A stretch of DNA of 64,000 bases, taken from contig CM075675.1 of assembly GCA_037962975.1 (NCBI GenBank), positions 8,318,001-8,382,000 on the forward strand, given 5' to 3'. Made by a program: the position numbers and the translations under genes. The notes below the pieces were generated by a model. The model did no database searches, was not told the origin of the DNA, and saw only the letters and a list, made by a program, of their open reading frames with translations. This DNA is from Clitoria ternatea. Lineage: Eukaryota; Streptophyta; Magnoliopsida; Fabales; Fabaceae. Within the stretch, counting starts at the first letter, position 1. Every line of letters starts with the position of its first letter. Shown in pieces: positions 1-11,805 of this stretch.

Positions 1-94
1 TTTTTTGTAGATCAAGAATCCTCAAGGCTTTTTGCCTACATTAATAACCCTTTATCCAATCTTTGATGAAGATTACTTCTAGTTTGGGTAAACA

Positions 95-209
95 ATAAGG
101 ACATATTTGATAAATAAACATTTAATAACATCGAAAAAGTATAATTTTACTTATATTAAGGGACCAAAATATTTTATTAAAATTTGTTTATATTTGAAAC
201 TAGAGGTAG
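95..209. mobile_element. Partial Stowaway-like MITE
   Basis: This stretch matches the right-hand ~115 bp of the complete MITE at 19566-19849 almost base for base, including the shared end CAGAGGTAG/TAGAGGTAG. The left half is missing, so this is a 5'-truncated copy. Non-coding. Confidence 0.8.
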
Positions 210-1215
210 TAATATTTTACCTTAGTCGTTTCAATCACCATATAAAAATTGTTTTTACATTAATTATTGAAAAACTTATGAGATTAAAATAAAATTAAAT
301 AATGGAGGGAAAATGCATGTTCATTAAGCATTATAGTGGAATTTGTTTGGTAAATTAAGATATACAAATAACTGTATCATTATTTCAATGATTATCCTTT
401 AAAAAAATAAATTTAATTGTTATCGGAGCAATATCATGATATAATAAAATGATAAATGAAAAATTTAGAAAAAAAAGAAAGGATGATAACATAATTTTTT
501 GTAACTATTATTTGAAAAGTTGAAGCATACATGAAACAATAGTTTAAAAAAGATAAATGATAACTAGTATTCTTAGAGTTTTTATATTTAAAAACTTCAC
601 TAAAACACGTGCATTTTGATTTTTAAGCAATCAACATGTTAAAAACACCAGATGTTAGAAAAATGCTATCATATTTTGATACTTTAATTTTGAGAGGAAT
701 ATATTTAAAATTCTATTCATGCAAAAAATATTTTTAATTAAAAATAAAAATTAGTTAACTAAAAATATAAAATAATTTACAAAAATAAATATATGTAACA
801 ATATCTTTTCCTTTAAAAAGATAATAAATCACTCATCCCTTAAAAATAGAAAAAATGTAATTGACATGTCCTGTATAGGGTATTAGATATATTATTATTT
901 TATTATTACGTGATTTTTTCTTATAAATTGAGAGCCTAGATTTCAAAAATTGTATCCCATTACTTAGTTCATTCAGTTATTTTATACACAAATTAGAATC
1001 CCCTACTCACTTTAAGTCTTATTTTTGATATTTTCATTCTTTGTGCTTTTAGACTAGGAGTTTTTTGGGTCTGAGGTGTGAGAAAGTTTTCTCTAGTGTG
1101 ACCTATGAGACCTTGTTGATCCCGTTGGCATAGAAATCAAATTGTGAGGTAAAATTAAGCTTTGGGTAAGTAGGTTAAGACATGTAATGAGATCTTATAG
1201 TTGATTTTAATATGA
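210..1215. other. AT-rich intergenic DNA, no gene seen
   Basis: No reading frame with recognisable protein similarity on either strand. Very AT-rich, with short A/T runs. The part after about 1020 (GTGCTTTTAGACTAGG onward) reads like old LTR or transcript-leader sequence but cannot be assigned. Confidence 0.5.
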
Positions 1216-1396
1216 TAATAATAAAATTAAGATGATAGTAATAAAATGAATAATAATAGTGAAAATAATAAAAATAATAATAATAATAACAACAATAAGA
1301 ATAATAATAATAAATAACAATGGTAATAATAATGATAATGATGATGATGGTGATGATAATAATAATAATAATATAAAATAATAATAAATAATAATA
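1216..1396. repeat. Imperfect AAT/GAT trinucleotide microsatellite
   Basis: Long run of AAT and GAT triplets with interruptions. The minus-strand frame through it gives only Y/H/L homopolymer and is not a gene. Confidence 0.9.
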
Positions 1397-1414
1397 ATGA
1401 ACTAGTTTGAGCCG

Positions 1415-1660
1415 GGGGCCGGTCTAGGGACACTCCTTAATAACAGTTATGAGCTTAGATTTTACGGTCCAATGGGGATCCGATATTATATCCTCGTGGG
1501 AAATAAAGGTCTTGGAGTGATTCCTCATACTAAATCACCAGTCTTACATATTGTGGGGTAAAAAGGGTGTTACTTGTAAGGACACTCCAACGCTCAAGTC
1601 AGTGAATATTCAATGAAAATATCAGAGCTAAACGTAAGTTATAGAGAGGATGTTCTACAT
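1415..1660 (+). repeat. Fragment of a dispersed LTR-like repeat
   Basis: Aligns with 59735-60010. Both contain a GGATC(C/T) segment, a TATTATATC segment, a TCTTGGAGTG/TCTCGGAATG segment, a GGGTAAAAAGGGTGTTAC/GGGTGAAAAGGGGTGTCAC block, and then GCTCAAGTCA. No coding potential. By resemblance to legume repeats this is probably the inner end of an LTR; the superfamily is not determined. Confidence 0.65.
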
Positions 1661-1869
1661 TTGTCACTTTCATGCATGAGTATTACATAGAGGTAGCAAA
1701 AGAGCCTTCTTGCTTGTGAAGTTTCTCATACACTATGTTAGTACGATTCTATTCTTCTCAAAAAGACTAACCCATAAAAAGAGACGTGTGATACCGGAAT
1801 GACAATGTTGTGACACTAAACTATATGGGATACTAATTCTAAATGACTGTATTGCTCATGGGCCGGTAA

Positions 1870-1998
1870 CAATGACAACGACGACAATAATGACAATAAT
1901 AATAATAAAATAAATAATAATAATAACAACGATGATAATAATAATAATATAATAACATAAAGATGACGATGACAATAAAATTAATAATAATAAATGAA

Positions 1999-2064
<66 letters not shown>
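1870..2064. repeat. TAA microsatellite
   Basis: Interrupted ACA/ATG/AAT triplets lead into an uninterrupted (TAA)n tract at 2001-2064, about 21 units. It should be length-polymorphic between accessions. Confidence 0.95.
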
Positions 2065-2066
<2 letters not shown>

Positions 2067-2197
2067 AAATCATAATTATAATAATGAATAGACTAGCTTA
2101 TTTTTTCAATACTAGTTTTTCTAATATTTAGTCAAATCCAGTTTCTCTAATATAATATTAACAAATACAAGGCCGCACTTGCTTACTATACCCATTA

Positions 2198-2310
2198 ATA
2201 GAAATCATTTCTTGTTGCAAATCGATTATCCCTATTTCTCTATCGATCTCTCTTAGTATAAATCATTTTTTGTCGCAAATCTATTACTCCAATTTCTCAA
2301 TGAATCATTA
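2198..2310. repeat. Short tandem duplication upstream of the PPR gene
   Basis: Two diverged copies of a ~57-bp unit (first copy contains ATCATTTCTTGTTGCAAATC, second ATCATTTTTTGTCGCAAATC) lie 140-250 bp before the PPR start codon, in the likely promoter or 5' UTR. Confidence 0.7.
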
Positions 2311-2449
2311 ATACTAAGTGCTTCACACATATTTTAATTTAAGATTGTGATCATTAATACATAGTTTTTCAATTGAAGATCTCACCCTTGTTTGTTGCTA
2401 CTTTCTCGAACCCTTAAACCCGAATCTCCTAAGATTCATTTGACCAACA

Positions 2450-4081
2450 ATGTTATTGTCGTCAAGGTACTACTTTACTCTCTTTGTCTTCCCAAAGTTT
2501 CCTCTTTACTCTTCTGCATGCCTCCATTCTCAGTCTCATCCTGATGACATTGCCCTCGTATTCAATCGCATGCTCTCTTTGCGCCCTACCCCACCCATCA
2601 CAGATTTTAACTACAATTTGTCATCCCTTGTGAAAATGAAGCATTACGACACTGCTATCTCCCTTTATAAACATTTGGAATTCAGAGGAATCACAGCAGA
2701 CATTGCTACTTTCAGCATCGCCATCAACTGCTTCTGCCACCTGGGTCATATGCCTTGTGCTTTTTCTGTATTCGCCAAGATTCTCAAAACGGGTTTTCAT
2801 CCAAATATCGTAACCTTCACAACACTCATTAGAGGTATGTGTGAGAATGGTATGGTTAAGAAAGCGTTGTACTTTCAGGACGATGTGGTAGCTCGAGGTT
2901 TCCACATGGACCATGTTAGTTATGGGACCTTGATCAATGGCTTGTGTAAAGTTGAAGAGATAACAGCTGCCTTGCAATTGTTAAGAAAGATTGAAGTGCA
3001 TTCGATTAAAGCTAATGTGGTAATGTACAACACAATCATTGATAGCTTATGCAAAGGTAAACTCCTCACCCAAGCATGTGATTTGTGTTATGAAATGGGT
3101 GTCAAGGGAATTTCTCCCAATGTTGTAACTTACACTAGTTTAATCTATGGCTTTTGCCTTGCGGGTCGGTTGAATGAAGCATTTGTTTTGTTAAATGAAA
3201 TGGCATTGAAATCCATCATCCCAGATGTTTACACATTTAGCATATTGGTCGACACATTGTGTAAGGAAGGCAAGGTTAAAGAAGCTAAAGTTGTATTTCC
3301 AATGATGGTCAAAGCTGGTGTGAAACCTGATGTTGTAAGTTATAATACATTAATGGATGGATATTGCTTAATCAGAGAAGTGAATAATGCAAAGTACGTG
3401 TTCAATGCTATGGTCCAAAGTGGAGTGGCACCGAATGTTCATAGCTATAATATTTTGATTGATGGGTTCTGTAAGAAAAAAATGGTGCAGGAAGCCATGA
3501 ATCTCTTTAAAGAAATGCAAAACAAAAATCTGGTTCCCGATATAATAACTTACAGTTCTCTTATTGATGGTTGGTGCAAATTAGGACAGATATCTTATGC
3601 TTTGGAGCTTTTTAATGAGATGCATGATAGAGGTCAACCTGCCGATATTATCACCTACAATTCCTTGTTAGACGCTTTATGTAAAAATGGTCATTTGGAT
3701 GAGGCAATTGCATTATTTAAGAAGATCAATGATCAAGGAATTCTGCCAAATGTGTGCACATGGACAATACTTATTGATGGACTGTGCAAAGGTGGAAGAC
3801 TTAAGATTGCACAAGAGGTTTTTCAGCATCTTTTGGTCAGAAGCTATCATCTAGATGTTTGGACATATACTGTTATGATCAATGGATTTTGTAAAGATGG
3901 CTTGTTGGATGAAGCATTGGTCTTGTTGTACAAAATGCAAGACAATGGTTGCATCCCTAATGCAATTACTTTTGAAATAATTATTTGTGCTGCCTTTGAG
4001 AAAGGTGACAATGATAGGGCCGAGAAACTAGTCTGGGAAATGATTGCTAGAGGCTTATTGGAAGAAAGTAAAACCAGGTGA
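2450..4081 (+). CDS. P-class pentatricopeptide repeat protein, RFL-like
   Basis: An uninterrupted 543-residue protein with 14 consecutive 35-residue PPR motifs from about residue 50 almost to the C-terminus, each in the style VxTYNxLIDGxCK...EAxxLFxEM. There is no E, DYW or other C-terminal domain, so it is P-class. The first ~25 residues (MLLSSRYYFTLFVF...) are basic/hydrophobic without acidic residues, as in mitochondrial targeting peptides. P-class PPR proteins bind organellar RNA, one base per repeat. The near-identical tandem repeats and short N-terminus resemble the Restorer-of-fertility-like (RFL) subgroup, whose members act on mitochondrial transcripts. The first ATG is used because the targeting-like segment begins there. 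RFL members are often 550-650 residues, so this is slightly short. The substrate and any fertility role are inference. Confidence 0.93.
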   Translation: MLLSSRYYFTLFVFPKFPLYSSACLHSQSHPDDIALVFNRMLSLRPTPPITDFNYNLSSLVKMKHYDTAISLYKHLEFRGITADIATFSIAINCFCHLGHMPCAFSVFAKILKTGFHPNIVTFTTLIRGMCENGMVKKALYFQDDVVARGFHMDHVSYGTLINGLCKVEEITAALQLLRKIEVHSIKANVVMYNTIIDSLCKGKLLTQACDLCYEMGVKGISPNVVTYTSLIYGFCLAGRLNEAFVLLNEMALKSIIPDVYTFSILVDTLCKEGKVKEAKVVFPMMVKAGVKPDVVSYNTLMDGYCLIREVNNAKYVFNAMVQSGVAPNVHSYNILIDGFCKKKMVQEAMNLFKEMQNKNLVPDIITYSSLIDGWCKLGQISYALELFNEMHDRGQPADIITYNSLLDALCKNGHLDEAIALFKKINDQGILPNVCTWTILIDGLCKGGRLKIAQEVFQHLLVRSYHLDVWTYTVMINGFCKDGLLDEALVLLYKMQDNGCIPNAITFEIIICAAFEKGDNDRAEKLVWEMIARGLLEESKTR

Positions 4082-5929
4082 AATTCTTTCAGTTTTTAAT
4101 AAATAGCTAGCTCATTTAAAGCAAAGGTAGTCAATCATTCATTTTATTTTGATTCTTATAAATTTTCCTTAACCTACTTTCAATTGTTTATACATACAAA
4201 TGTTTTATGACAAATCAACTTTTCTAATCTACTGATGATGTTAATTTTCAATCAGTTTCATGAAAAAAAAGGTTTCATGTGAGTTTTGGATCAAAATTTT
4301 CGATCAGTTTGATTTCTTCTGTGATAACTGTGTTTTCCCTATAATTCTATAATGTGTTTAACACGTAGCTCAATCAACGTTGTCAGAGCTTTGCTTATTG
4401 TTTCATTCTCTTCTAATAATAGAATGTTAACAAGAAGCTGTTTGTTTGGCTTGTAGAATATCTGATATCATAAAACTGCCATGGTATTGATATCCCCAAG
4501 TGTAGTGTGTCATGTTAATACATGTTCGTAAATGCTGTGCTCCAACATTGAGGAATTGATTTTAGATGGTGTTATTACTTTGAAATCTTGATTTCTAGCT
4601 GAACTAGATATTAAATGGCCTTTCTCTATGTTCTTGTATATTGCTTAGGTTTTGCCGCAATCAATATTAGTGAGGCTTTCTTGTGTTGTTGAGAAAACAC
4701 TAGGTCCCCTGGCATCAAGTTTCTGTAGATAGGTTACATGCAGACTTTCAGGAATACGTTCGTTATTGAAAAAATGTCCAAATGAAAATGATTATCCAGA
4801 TGAAAATGATTAAAGCTATAATTTCAACATTTGGAAGAAAGTCAAGTTTAAAGAGATGAGCTCTTTTGATTTGGGGAGCCCTGATCCATTTCTTTTAATT
4901 TCCTTTTCCCTCTTGTTTTACAGACTAAAAAACCAAACCATATTATTACTATAACATTTTTTGGTTTTGGTTAAAGTGCACACTTGGCAAAAATTAGATA
5001 TAATCATATAATCTTTAATTGTTGTCTTTATTTTGGGTGAGGTTGGAAATTATAGATCCTTCTTGCTTCATGAACAACCAAACATTTTCTGTGATCTGCT
5101 TGTTGTTGTTATCTCCTAAATCTGCGCCTCCGTATGTTATCACCTCACAGGTGTTCTTGTTCTTTTTGTTGAAAACCAAAAAATCAATTTTGAGTCCCGG
5201 CTACTGCCTTTACAGTTTACTTTGCAGAAATAATAAGGTGTTTAGCCAATTTTCTGATAGAATTTTTGAAAGACGGGTGATTATTTCTACAAATGAACCA
5301 AACATGTTATGAATCCCTCTCAAAATCTCTGTTATGTGAATGCAGATGGACTCAAGGTTCAAGAACCAAAGATAGCTGGAAGAGTAGGATAGTCACACAC
5401 TAAATGGTAGAGAAGAATGGCGAAGACGAAGTTCCTCTTCTGCCCCCCTCAATGCTACATAAAAAATGTAAACACCAATATTTTCTTATTATTTCATTTC
5501 AGATTTTATTCTATTTTATACTTTTGTGTGTTATTTTCTTTGTATGTTCATTGTTTTGGGTTGTGAAGCAAGTGATAGTAGCCCAAAATAGTTACCAGAG
5601 TCTAATAGGCCTAAAAGACCCGATGTTTGAAACCCCAATAAAACCCAAAAATAAATAAATAAAAATAAGCATTTTCATATCACTTTTCCTCCTACTATGT
5701 TGTTTTCATGTATTTAAGAAGTTTAATCATGAAGTATAAGAAATGGTCCTTTAAATTTTAATTCAAGAATTACTAAGAAATTTAATTTTAAAATTATTAA
5801 ACACACTTTGAAGTTTTCAAATTAAATTTTTAGAAATTTTTTAATGACAAAGAGGGCTTAAAAAACCCAAAGACAAAAAGGAACTAAGAAAGCAACAAAA
5901 GTAAGATAGAAAACAAAATTAAAAATCAC
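4082..5929. other. PPR 3' flank, no separate gene supported
   Basis: AT-rich DNA with small open frames and no recognisable domain. An 84-codon frame at 5404-5658 has a hydrophobic stretch but low-complexity composition and no family match. A splice-acceptor-like GAATGCAG followed by ATGGACTCAAGG near 5340 could belong to an alternatively spliced PPR 3' UTR; this cannot be decided from sequence alone. Confidence 0.5.
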
Positions 5930-6680
5930 CTACCAAACAACATACTCATTTGATCATCTAACAAGTCTGTAAAAATAAAACTAGGAGGAAACTCAAAGAT
6001 TCTCTTGTTATCCATGACAACACCAGGCTTAGCCAATGCATCTACCATCTCCAAATCACTTTAAACACAAGCCTATTAACAGAAACATCATTATGAGAAA
6101 TATTTAAATAAGTTGATTCAAACTGAAGATGCCATCTGGAGTAAATCTCCAAGCAGCAAGATCAATTTTATAGACAACACTAGGATTAGGCGTAGCTATA
6201 ATCTGATAAGCGAATTGGCTTGGTAGAACACTTCTAAGCCAAATTGAACTCCAACTTCCTGAAGAATCAAAACACTCCTAAACAGACTTATTAAGATCAA
6301 AGTCGTTAAGGATAGAAATAGATTTATCCTTAAGTAACCTTGCTCCAAAAAGCCCAGGATCATGTCAAAATCTAACATTCCTGCCATCTCCCAATCTCTA
6401 TATCAGACCATTCTGAAATTGTTACCAATTAGCTGAGATTCCTCTCCAAAGATTGGAACACCCATTCGTCTTAACAACTATGGGAATTTGGCTCCAGCCA
6501 CACACTTATATTTACTCCTGATGACCCTCACCCAGAAGGATATGTGATTAGTGCTCAGATTCCAGGCCACCTTAACCATAGTAGTCACATTAATATGATG
6601 AGCTTGTCTCAAGCCCAGCCTCTATGATTCCTCGGCTTGCAAACCTTATCCCAACTTAACAGATGGATTGCGTGTGTTTC
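5930..6680 (-). mobile_element. LINE remnant, 3' end of ORF2
   Basis: Read on the minus strand, broken frames give the C-terminal part of a plant L1-type LINE ORF2: a segment around WVRVIRSKYKC (6480-6560), a WEMAG/GVPIFGEES-like zone, and WRFTPDGIFSL (about 6130), typical of the region between the reverse transcriptase and the zinc-binding/RNase H part. Many stops and frameshifts; no endonuclease or catalytic RT core. A dead fragment. Confidence 0.75.
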
Positions 6681-7075
6681 TGCTGAATTTTGTAAGTCAT
6701 GGATTGACAACCCTATGTCCATTAAAATTTAACTTGTACAGTTCCATTTCATGTTTGCTTTAAGGACTGTGAGCATCACAAAAAACAAATCAAAGCAATC
6801 CAAATATGTTTGACAAATACATGTATGATGTACCTTAAAGAAAATTGCTCAATAAAATTAACTGTCATATTCATTAAAAGGTGGATGAAAAATAGTGTTA
6901 CGGCTATTTAAACTATAATCATGATATTCTTATATTCAGGAAAAAGCAAATTTGAGCAGGACATGATCTATTGTCATCGGTCAAAGCAATATAGTGCATA
7001 AAAGGCTGGCTGCTTCCCAACTACTACTGAAGGCACATAATATTTAAAATTGTAGACCACCGCAAGTGATGTGTC

Positions 7076-7354
7076 CAGGAGTGGCAAAGTAGACTCAACC
7101 AACAGAGCTGGCGTGCCTGGCTTGCCAACTCGTGCTGGCTCAACATGGGTAGGAGCCAGCTCACATTTTTCAAAGTGAGCCAACTCATCATATATAACTC
7201 AAATTTTCCCTTGTTTTTTTAAGTATTTTTCATTTCTTTTAAAGTTGATGGGTCAGCCCGCCAGTCTGAGGTGGCACACGACGGGTTACAAGTTCAAGAC
7301 TACTTACCCTTGGCAGTGCGAGGCAGGGCGTGCTGATCCAGTTTTCTACCCCTA
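7076..7354. mobile_element. hAT-type MITE
   Basis: Ends are CAGGAGTGGCAAA and TTTTCTACCCCTA (reverse complement TAGGGGTAGAAAA), the A/GGGGTGGCAAA style of hAT elements. Flanking 8-mers are GATGTGTC (7068-7075) and GATGTGGC (7355-7362), an 8-bp target duplication with one change. The interior (279 bp in total) is non-coding, GC-richer than its surroundings, and contains GGGTCAGCCCGCC-like hAT subterminal sequence. It lies next to the oxygenase remnant. Confidence 0.8.
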
Positions 7355-7403
7355 GATGTGGCTGTTAGACCACATAGAAAATTTAAAGCTACCTCAAGAC
7401 CAT

Positions 7404-7775
7404 TTATCTATATAAAACATAAAATAAAGTAATCATCTGTAGAAGATCTCTAATATTTACAATAAGTACTCCATGCACAGGAGGAACATTAATCCATTGA
7501 TTTTCATGACCGCCCATCTGATCTTGTAGAAGTATTGTCATGAAGTCCATATCAGTGTGCTTCGTTGATCCCAGAGTTAATTCGGGTTCAGGGCATGCTG
7601 GATAGTATTGACCCATAATAAAAAGTGCCTCAGCACAGTCCATTTTCTTAAGATAAGAAGGATCAAGACCAAGAGCCTCTGAGAGTAACTCAAAGACTAT
7701 AATACCCTGCATCCAAGAAAAAGACTATAATACCCAACGCCCTTACTTTCTTTGAGTATTCAGTCACAATGTCTC
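7404..7775 (-). pseudogene. 2-oxoglutarate/Fe(II) oxygenase remnant (ACC-oxidase-homolog-like)
   Basis: On the minus strand, 7712-7404 encodes a piece of the 2OG-Fe(II) dioxygenase catalytic domain: FELLSEALGLDPSYLKKMDC, YYPACPEPELTLGSTKHTD with the His and Asp of the HxD iron-binding motif, then FMTILLQDQMGG and WINVPPVHGVLIVNI. Just upstream (about 7775-7720) is DIVTEYSKKVRALG from the preceding helix. Against plant ACC-oxidase homologs or deacetoxyvindoline-4-hydroxylase-like proteins, the N-terminal domain, the second iron-binding His and the RxS 2OG-binding motif are missing. A few residues are lost after MGG, and the joint at 7715 is disrupted. No functional product expected; the original substrate cannot be inferred. 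Confidence 0.85.
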
Positions 7776-8483
7776 TACAAATTCATAATTTCATTTCATC
7801 AAATAGAAAAGAAAATGTCCAAATTTCATAGGTTCTACAAACTACAGGTGAAAGCACAAGTCATCTTGACTAACTTCCATGTAACACAAATATGATTAAG
7901 AAAGTTGCATTGATATTAACTAAAACCAGCTCTGTAATTTCTACTCAAAAAGCAACTAAAGACCTTGAGTTCAATTCCTACTAGTGGTGTTTCTTTGGTA
8001 GTTCATCTGTAACTACCATTTTTGGTAAGGAATGACCACAAAAATTATATTAATGACCCTTCACGGAGGATTTTTATATTTTTCACATCTCTTTTATTTT
8101 TCCATCCCTTTTTCTATATTTTTCTTCCATTTCTATCTCATCCAACCATACATCTTTCACTTTCTCTCTCATTGTCTTTTGATCCCTTTCATACCTCACC
8201 CTTTCCACATTCTCCAATTCATTACGGTGTCAGATGATCATAATTCACCCAAATATTAGTAGATCATATTATAATGGTTTTGTGTCTTTCTAGATAGCAT
8301 AATATTGTCAAGTTCCTCACATTTGAGAATCCAAACAATCCCCTTTTAATTTGACAAACTAGTCAAATGCCAAAATATCAAGTTTGTTAAGATTGTAGTC
8401 GTGATGTTTTAGTTTTAAAAGCTTTAATTCAGTCTTAACTTGTAAAACAACATTCAATTGTTCCTGTTTAATATAGAATGAAA
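7776..8483. other. No gene seen
   Basis: AT-rich and pyrimidine-rich DNA. A box-B-like GAGTTCAATTCC at about 7967 recalls tRNA-derived SINEs, but no convincing box A is present. The two overlapping plus-strand frames at 8022-8260 are low-complexity F/S/H/P-rich and not supported as genes. Confidence 0.5.
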
Positions 8484-11088
8484 TCAAAAAATAAAATAGA
8501 AATGGAAATGACCAACTCTTTGTAAAATAAGATACTCGAGCCTTATTTGATTGCTAATTGAGGTTCTCCAACTAAGGTTGGATATAAGTAAATTTTGTAT
8601 CTGTTGATCAAATGTGTTAAAAGAGGGAAAGTGAGAGAGCATATGAATTCTGTGTGTTTTGTGATCACCTGAAGCTATTGTATTTATAGGGATTTGTACA
8701 TAAATCATATGCACCAAGCTTGTTACTATTATAATCAATCTGAGGGGCCCTTAGAGACTTAGTGAAAACATCCGCCAACTAATCATTAGAATTAACAAGA
8801 CTTTCTCTCTAACAAAATGACAGTCAATTTCAATATGCTTCATCCTCTCAAGGAAAACTGGATTCGAGGCAATATGCATATCGGCCTGATTATCACAGAT
8901 AATTGTTATTTGTGCAACCTCTCCAAATTGAAGTTCCTAAAGCAATTGTTTGAGCCATATGAGCTCCTGATTGGCTATGGCCATAGCACGATACTTTGCC
9001 TCCGCACTGGACCTGACTACAACATTCTACTTCTTGCTCTTCCAAGAGACAAGATTGCCTCCGACAAAAATACAGTATCTGAAAGTGGTCCTTTTATTAA
9101 TGGGAGAGTCTACCTAATCAGCATCAGAGTATCCCACAACTCGAGTATGTCCTCTATCTTCATATAACAGGTCTTTTCTAGGATCTTTCTTGATATATCG
9201 AACAATAAGGGTCACTACATCCCAATGTTCCTTACAAGGAGAGTTTAGGAACCGACTTACCACACAAACTACAAATGAGATATTTGAGCGAGTGACAGTT
9301 AGATAATTCAACTTGTCAACTAAACGTCTGTATCTCTCAAGATTCGGAAAAGGCTCCCCTTGATTTGGTAGGAGCTTGACATTAGGATCCATGGGAGTGT
9401 TAACTGACTTGGAGTTTAACATCGTTGTTTCTTTCAAAGTATCCATTTCATACTTTCTTTGGAATATGATGATTCCATTTTTGGATTGCACTACCTCTAT
9501 CCCCAAGAAATATTTGAGTCTGCCAAGGTCCTTCGTCTGAAATTGATTGAAGAAATGTTGCTTTACCTGTGTAATGTTAAGATAATCATTGCCAGTAATA
9601 ACAATGTTATCCACATAAACCACCAAGTAAATACAACCAGCAAGTGAATGACTATAGATGACAGAGTAATCGGCCTCACTCCGGATCATGCCAAACTCCT
9701 GAATCACATTACTAAACTTGTTAAACCATGCCCTAGGAGACTGTTTAAGGCCATATAGAGATTTCCATAGGCAATAAACAAGTCTATAAGACTCCCCCTA
9801 AGCAACAAAACAGGGAGGTTGCTCCATGTAAACCTCTTCAAGAAGGTCACCATGAAGGAAAACATTTTTGATGTCCAACTAGTATAGAGGCCAGTGGCGA
9901 ATGACGGCAATGGAGAGGAAGAGGCGCACCGACGACATTTTGGCAACAGGGGAGAACGTATCTCCATAATCTAAGTCGTAGATCTGAGTATAACCTTTGG
10001 CGACAAGTTGGGCTTTGAGGCGGTCAACTGTTCCGTCTGGGCCGACCTTCATTGTGTACACTCATCGACAACCAACAACAGACTTCCCTGGTGGTAGAGG
10101 AACGAGATCCCAAGTTCCACTACTTTGTAAAGTATACATTTCATCCATCATAGCTTGTTTCCAACCTGGATGAGTAAAGGCATCTCCTACATTCTTAGGA
10201 ATAGAAACAGAGGACAAAGAAAAAAGACATGAGTAATATGATGGAGATATATGATGATAACTCAAAGCGGTATAGTGAGGAGAGGGATTACGAGTAGAAC
10301 AGATACCTTTGCGAAGGGAAACGGGAGGATCTGTCTCGGGAGGCGGGACTGGATAAGAGGTCGGATGAGTGAGCCCAAGATGTGAGTCTACAATCGAGTT
10401 GGTTATAGGTTGAGGCTGTAAAGGACGAGGACGACGTTGATAGACCTGCAAAGGAGGAGGAGGAGGAAGGGGAAGGGGACTCCTCAGGAGGAGAAAAAAG
10501 GACTGTATGTGTAGTCACAAGAAGATGAGGCTCGAGTAGAGATACTCTAGACTTAAAGAAAGGAACATCTTCAAAGAATGTGACATCCACAAAGATAAAA
10601 TACCTGCGAAAAGTATGAGAGTAGCACGTGTATCCTTTTTGGGTACGAGGATACCCAACAAAAACACATTTATGAGATCTAGTAGATAATTTATGGATCT
10701 TAGGACCAAGGACATGAAAGAAACAAGTAGAACTAGAGACTCAAGGAGGTAAAGAATAAAGAAGACGATGTGGATATAAAACTTGATGAGGAATTTCACC
10801 TTTAAGAACAGAGAAAGACATATGGTTGATAAGATAGCACACAGGAAGGACGACATCACCCCAAAACTAAAGAGGAACATTAGAATGAAGAAGAAGAGTC
10901 CGAGTGGTATCTAGAAAATGCCTATTTTTGCGCTCACCAACCACATTCTATTAGGGGTATGAGGGTAAAAGGTTTGATGCAACAGACTGTGAGATGCCAT
11001 AAAAGTTTGAAATTGGTTAGACAAATATTCACGTGCATTATCACTTTATAAGGTATGAATGAAAATCCCAAATTGAGTTTTTATTTCG
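8484..11088 (-). mobile_element. Decayed Ty1/copia element, truncated
   Basis: Minus-strand pol remnants run right to left. Integrase C-terminal region is at about 10590-11088. The RT start contains HPGWKQAMMDEMYTL (about 10150) and VDRLKAQLVAKGYTQ (about 10010). RT with YVDN replacing the catalytic YVDD, plus DLGRLKYFLGIEV, is at 9114-9707. RNase H contains the ADI/FTK-type end near 8760-8785. Downstream (8590-8740) is LTR-like DNA with TATAAATAC near 8685 on the minus strand. Frames are broken at several points. Gag, protease, the integrase core and the 5' LTR are absent: the element stops abruptly at about 11088 where the next repeat begins. The D-to-N change in the RT motif shows it is long dead. 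Confidence 0.9.
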
Positions 11089-11805
11089 TTAAGATGAATC
11101 TTGATCTGCCTTGCTTGGATATTCTCCTTGTCGTAAATATCTTCTTTATGTTTTGATAGAAACTACTTCAGAGATTCATCATTCTTAGGACCAGAATCGT
11201 GCAAGGAAAACTTCTGAAGTGATTCTGGGTTTGGTGATTCATAAGGTGTTGATGATGAGTCTCATAAACCAAAAGCAATTATGTTCATGCTCTTGCTTAA
11301 GATATTTCTTAAGATCATGAGCAGTTGTAGCTTGGTGATGTATGAAGATAGAGTTTGATTACTGAAGAGCTTCACTTTGAGGAGAGGAACTCTTGCACAA
11401 ATAGTTACATGAAGTATGACTCAACAAGTTTGGGTCTGGTAAGAATCAGGTGTGATATGTCTCACTTTTAGAACAAGTTCCCAGACCTCGTTTCTTCAAC
11501 AGATGGTTTTTTCCCTTGATTTAGAGAGTCTTGACGTGGAGTTACCATTGACCTAGATTTTTAGATTCTTTTTTGAGAGAAGCGTAAGTTTTTACGTTGC
11601 TGCTTGTTTAAGATCAAGTGTCCTTTTAAACCAGACTTTTGGTTGCATGGGCTCCACCTTTGTATTATAGTCCAAGCCTTTTGTATCCTAAAACACTTAA
11701 GCATACTTTTAGATATTAACAAAATATGACTTGATTTAAATTAGAATACGTAATGTTAGTTATCAACAAATCTAAGATTTCTTCAAAGTCTTCTTGACTC
11801 TAACA
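11089..11805 (-). repeat. LTR copy 1 (3' LTR)
   Basis: About 717 bp, highly similar to 12217-12934 apart from scattered substitutions. Its minus-strand start TGTTAGAG directly follows the polypurine tract. Confidence 0.85.

Noticed and set aside
1227..1433. 68-codon minus-strand frame rich in Y, H and L
   Set aside because: Translation of a trinucleotide microsatellite.
5404..5658. 84-codon frame with a hydrophobic stretch after the PPR gene
   Set aside because: No family similarity, low-complexity composition, no promoter or start context.
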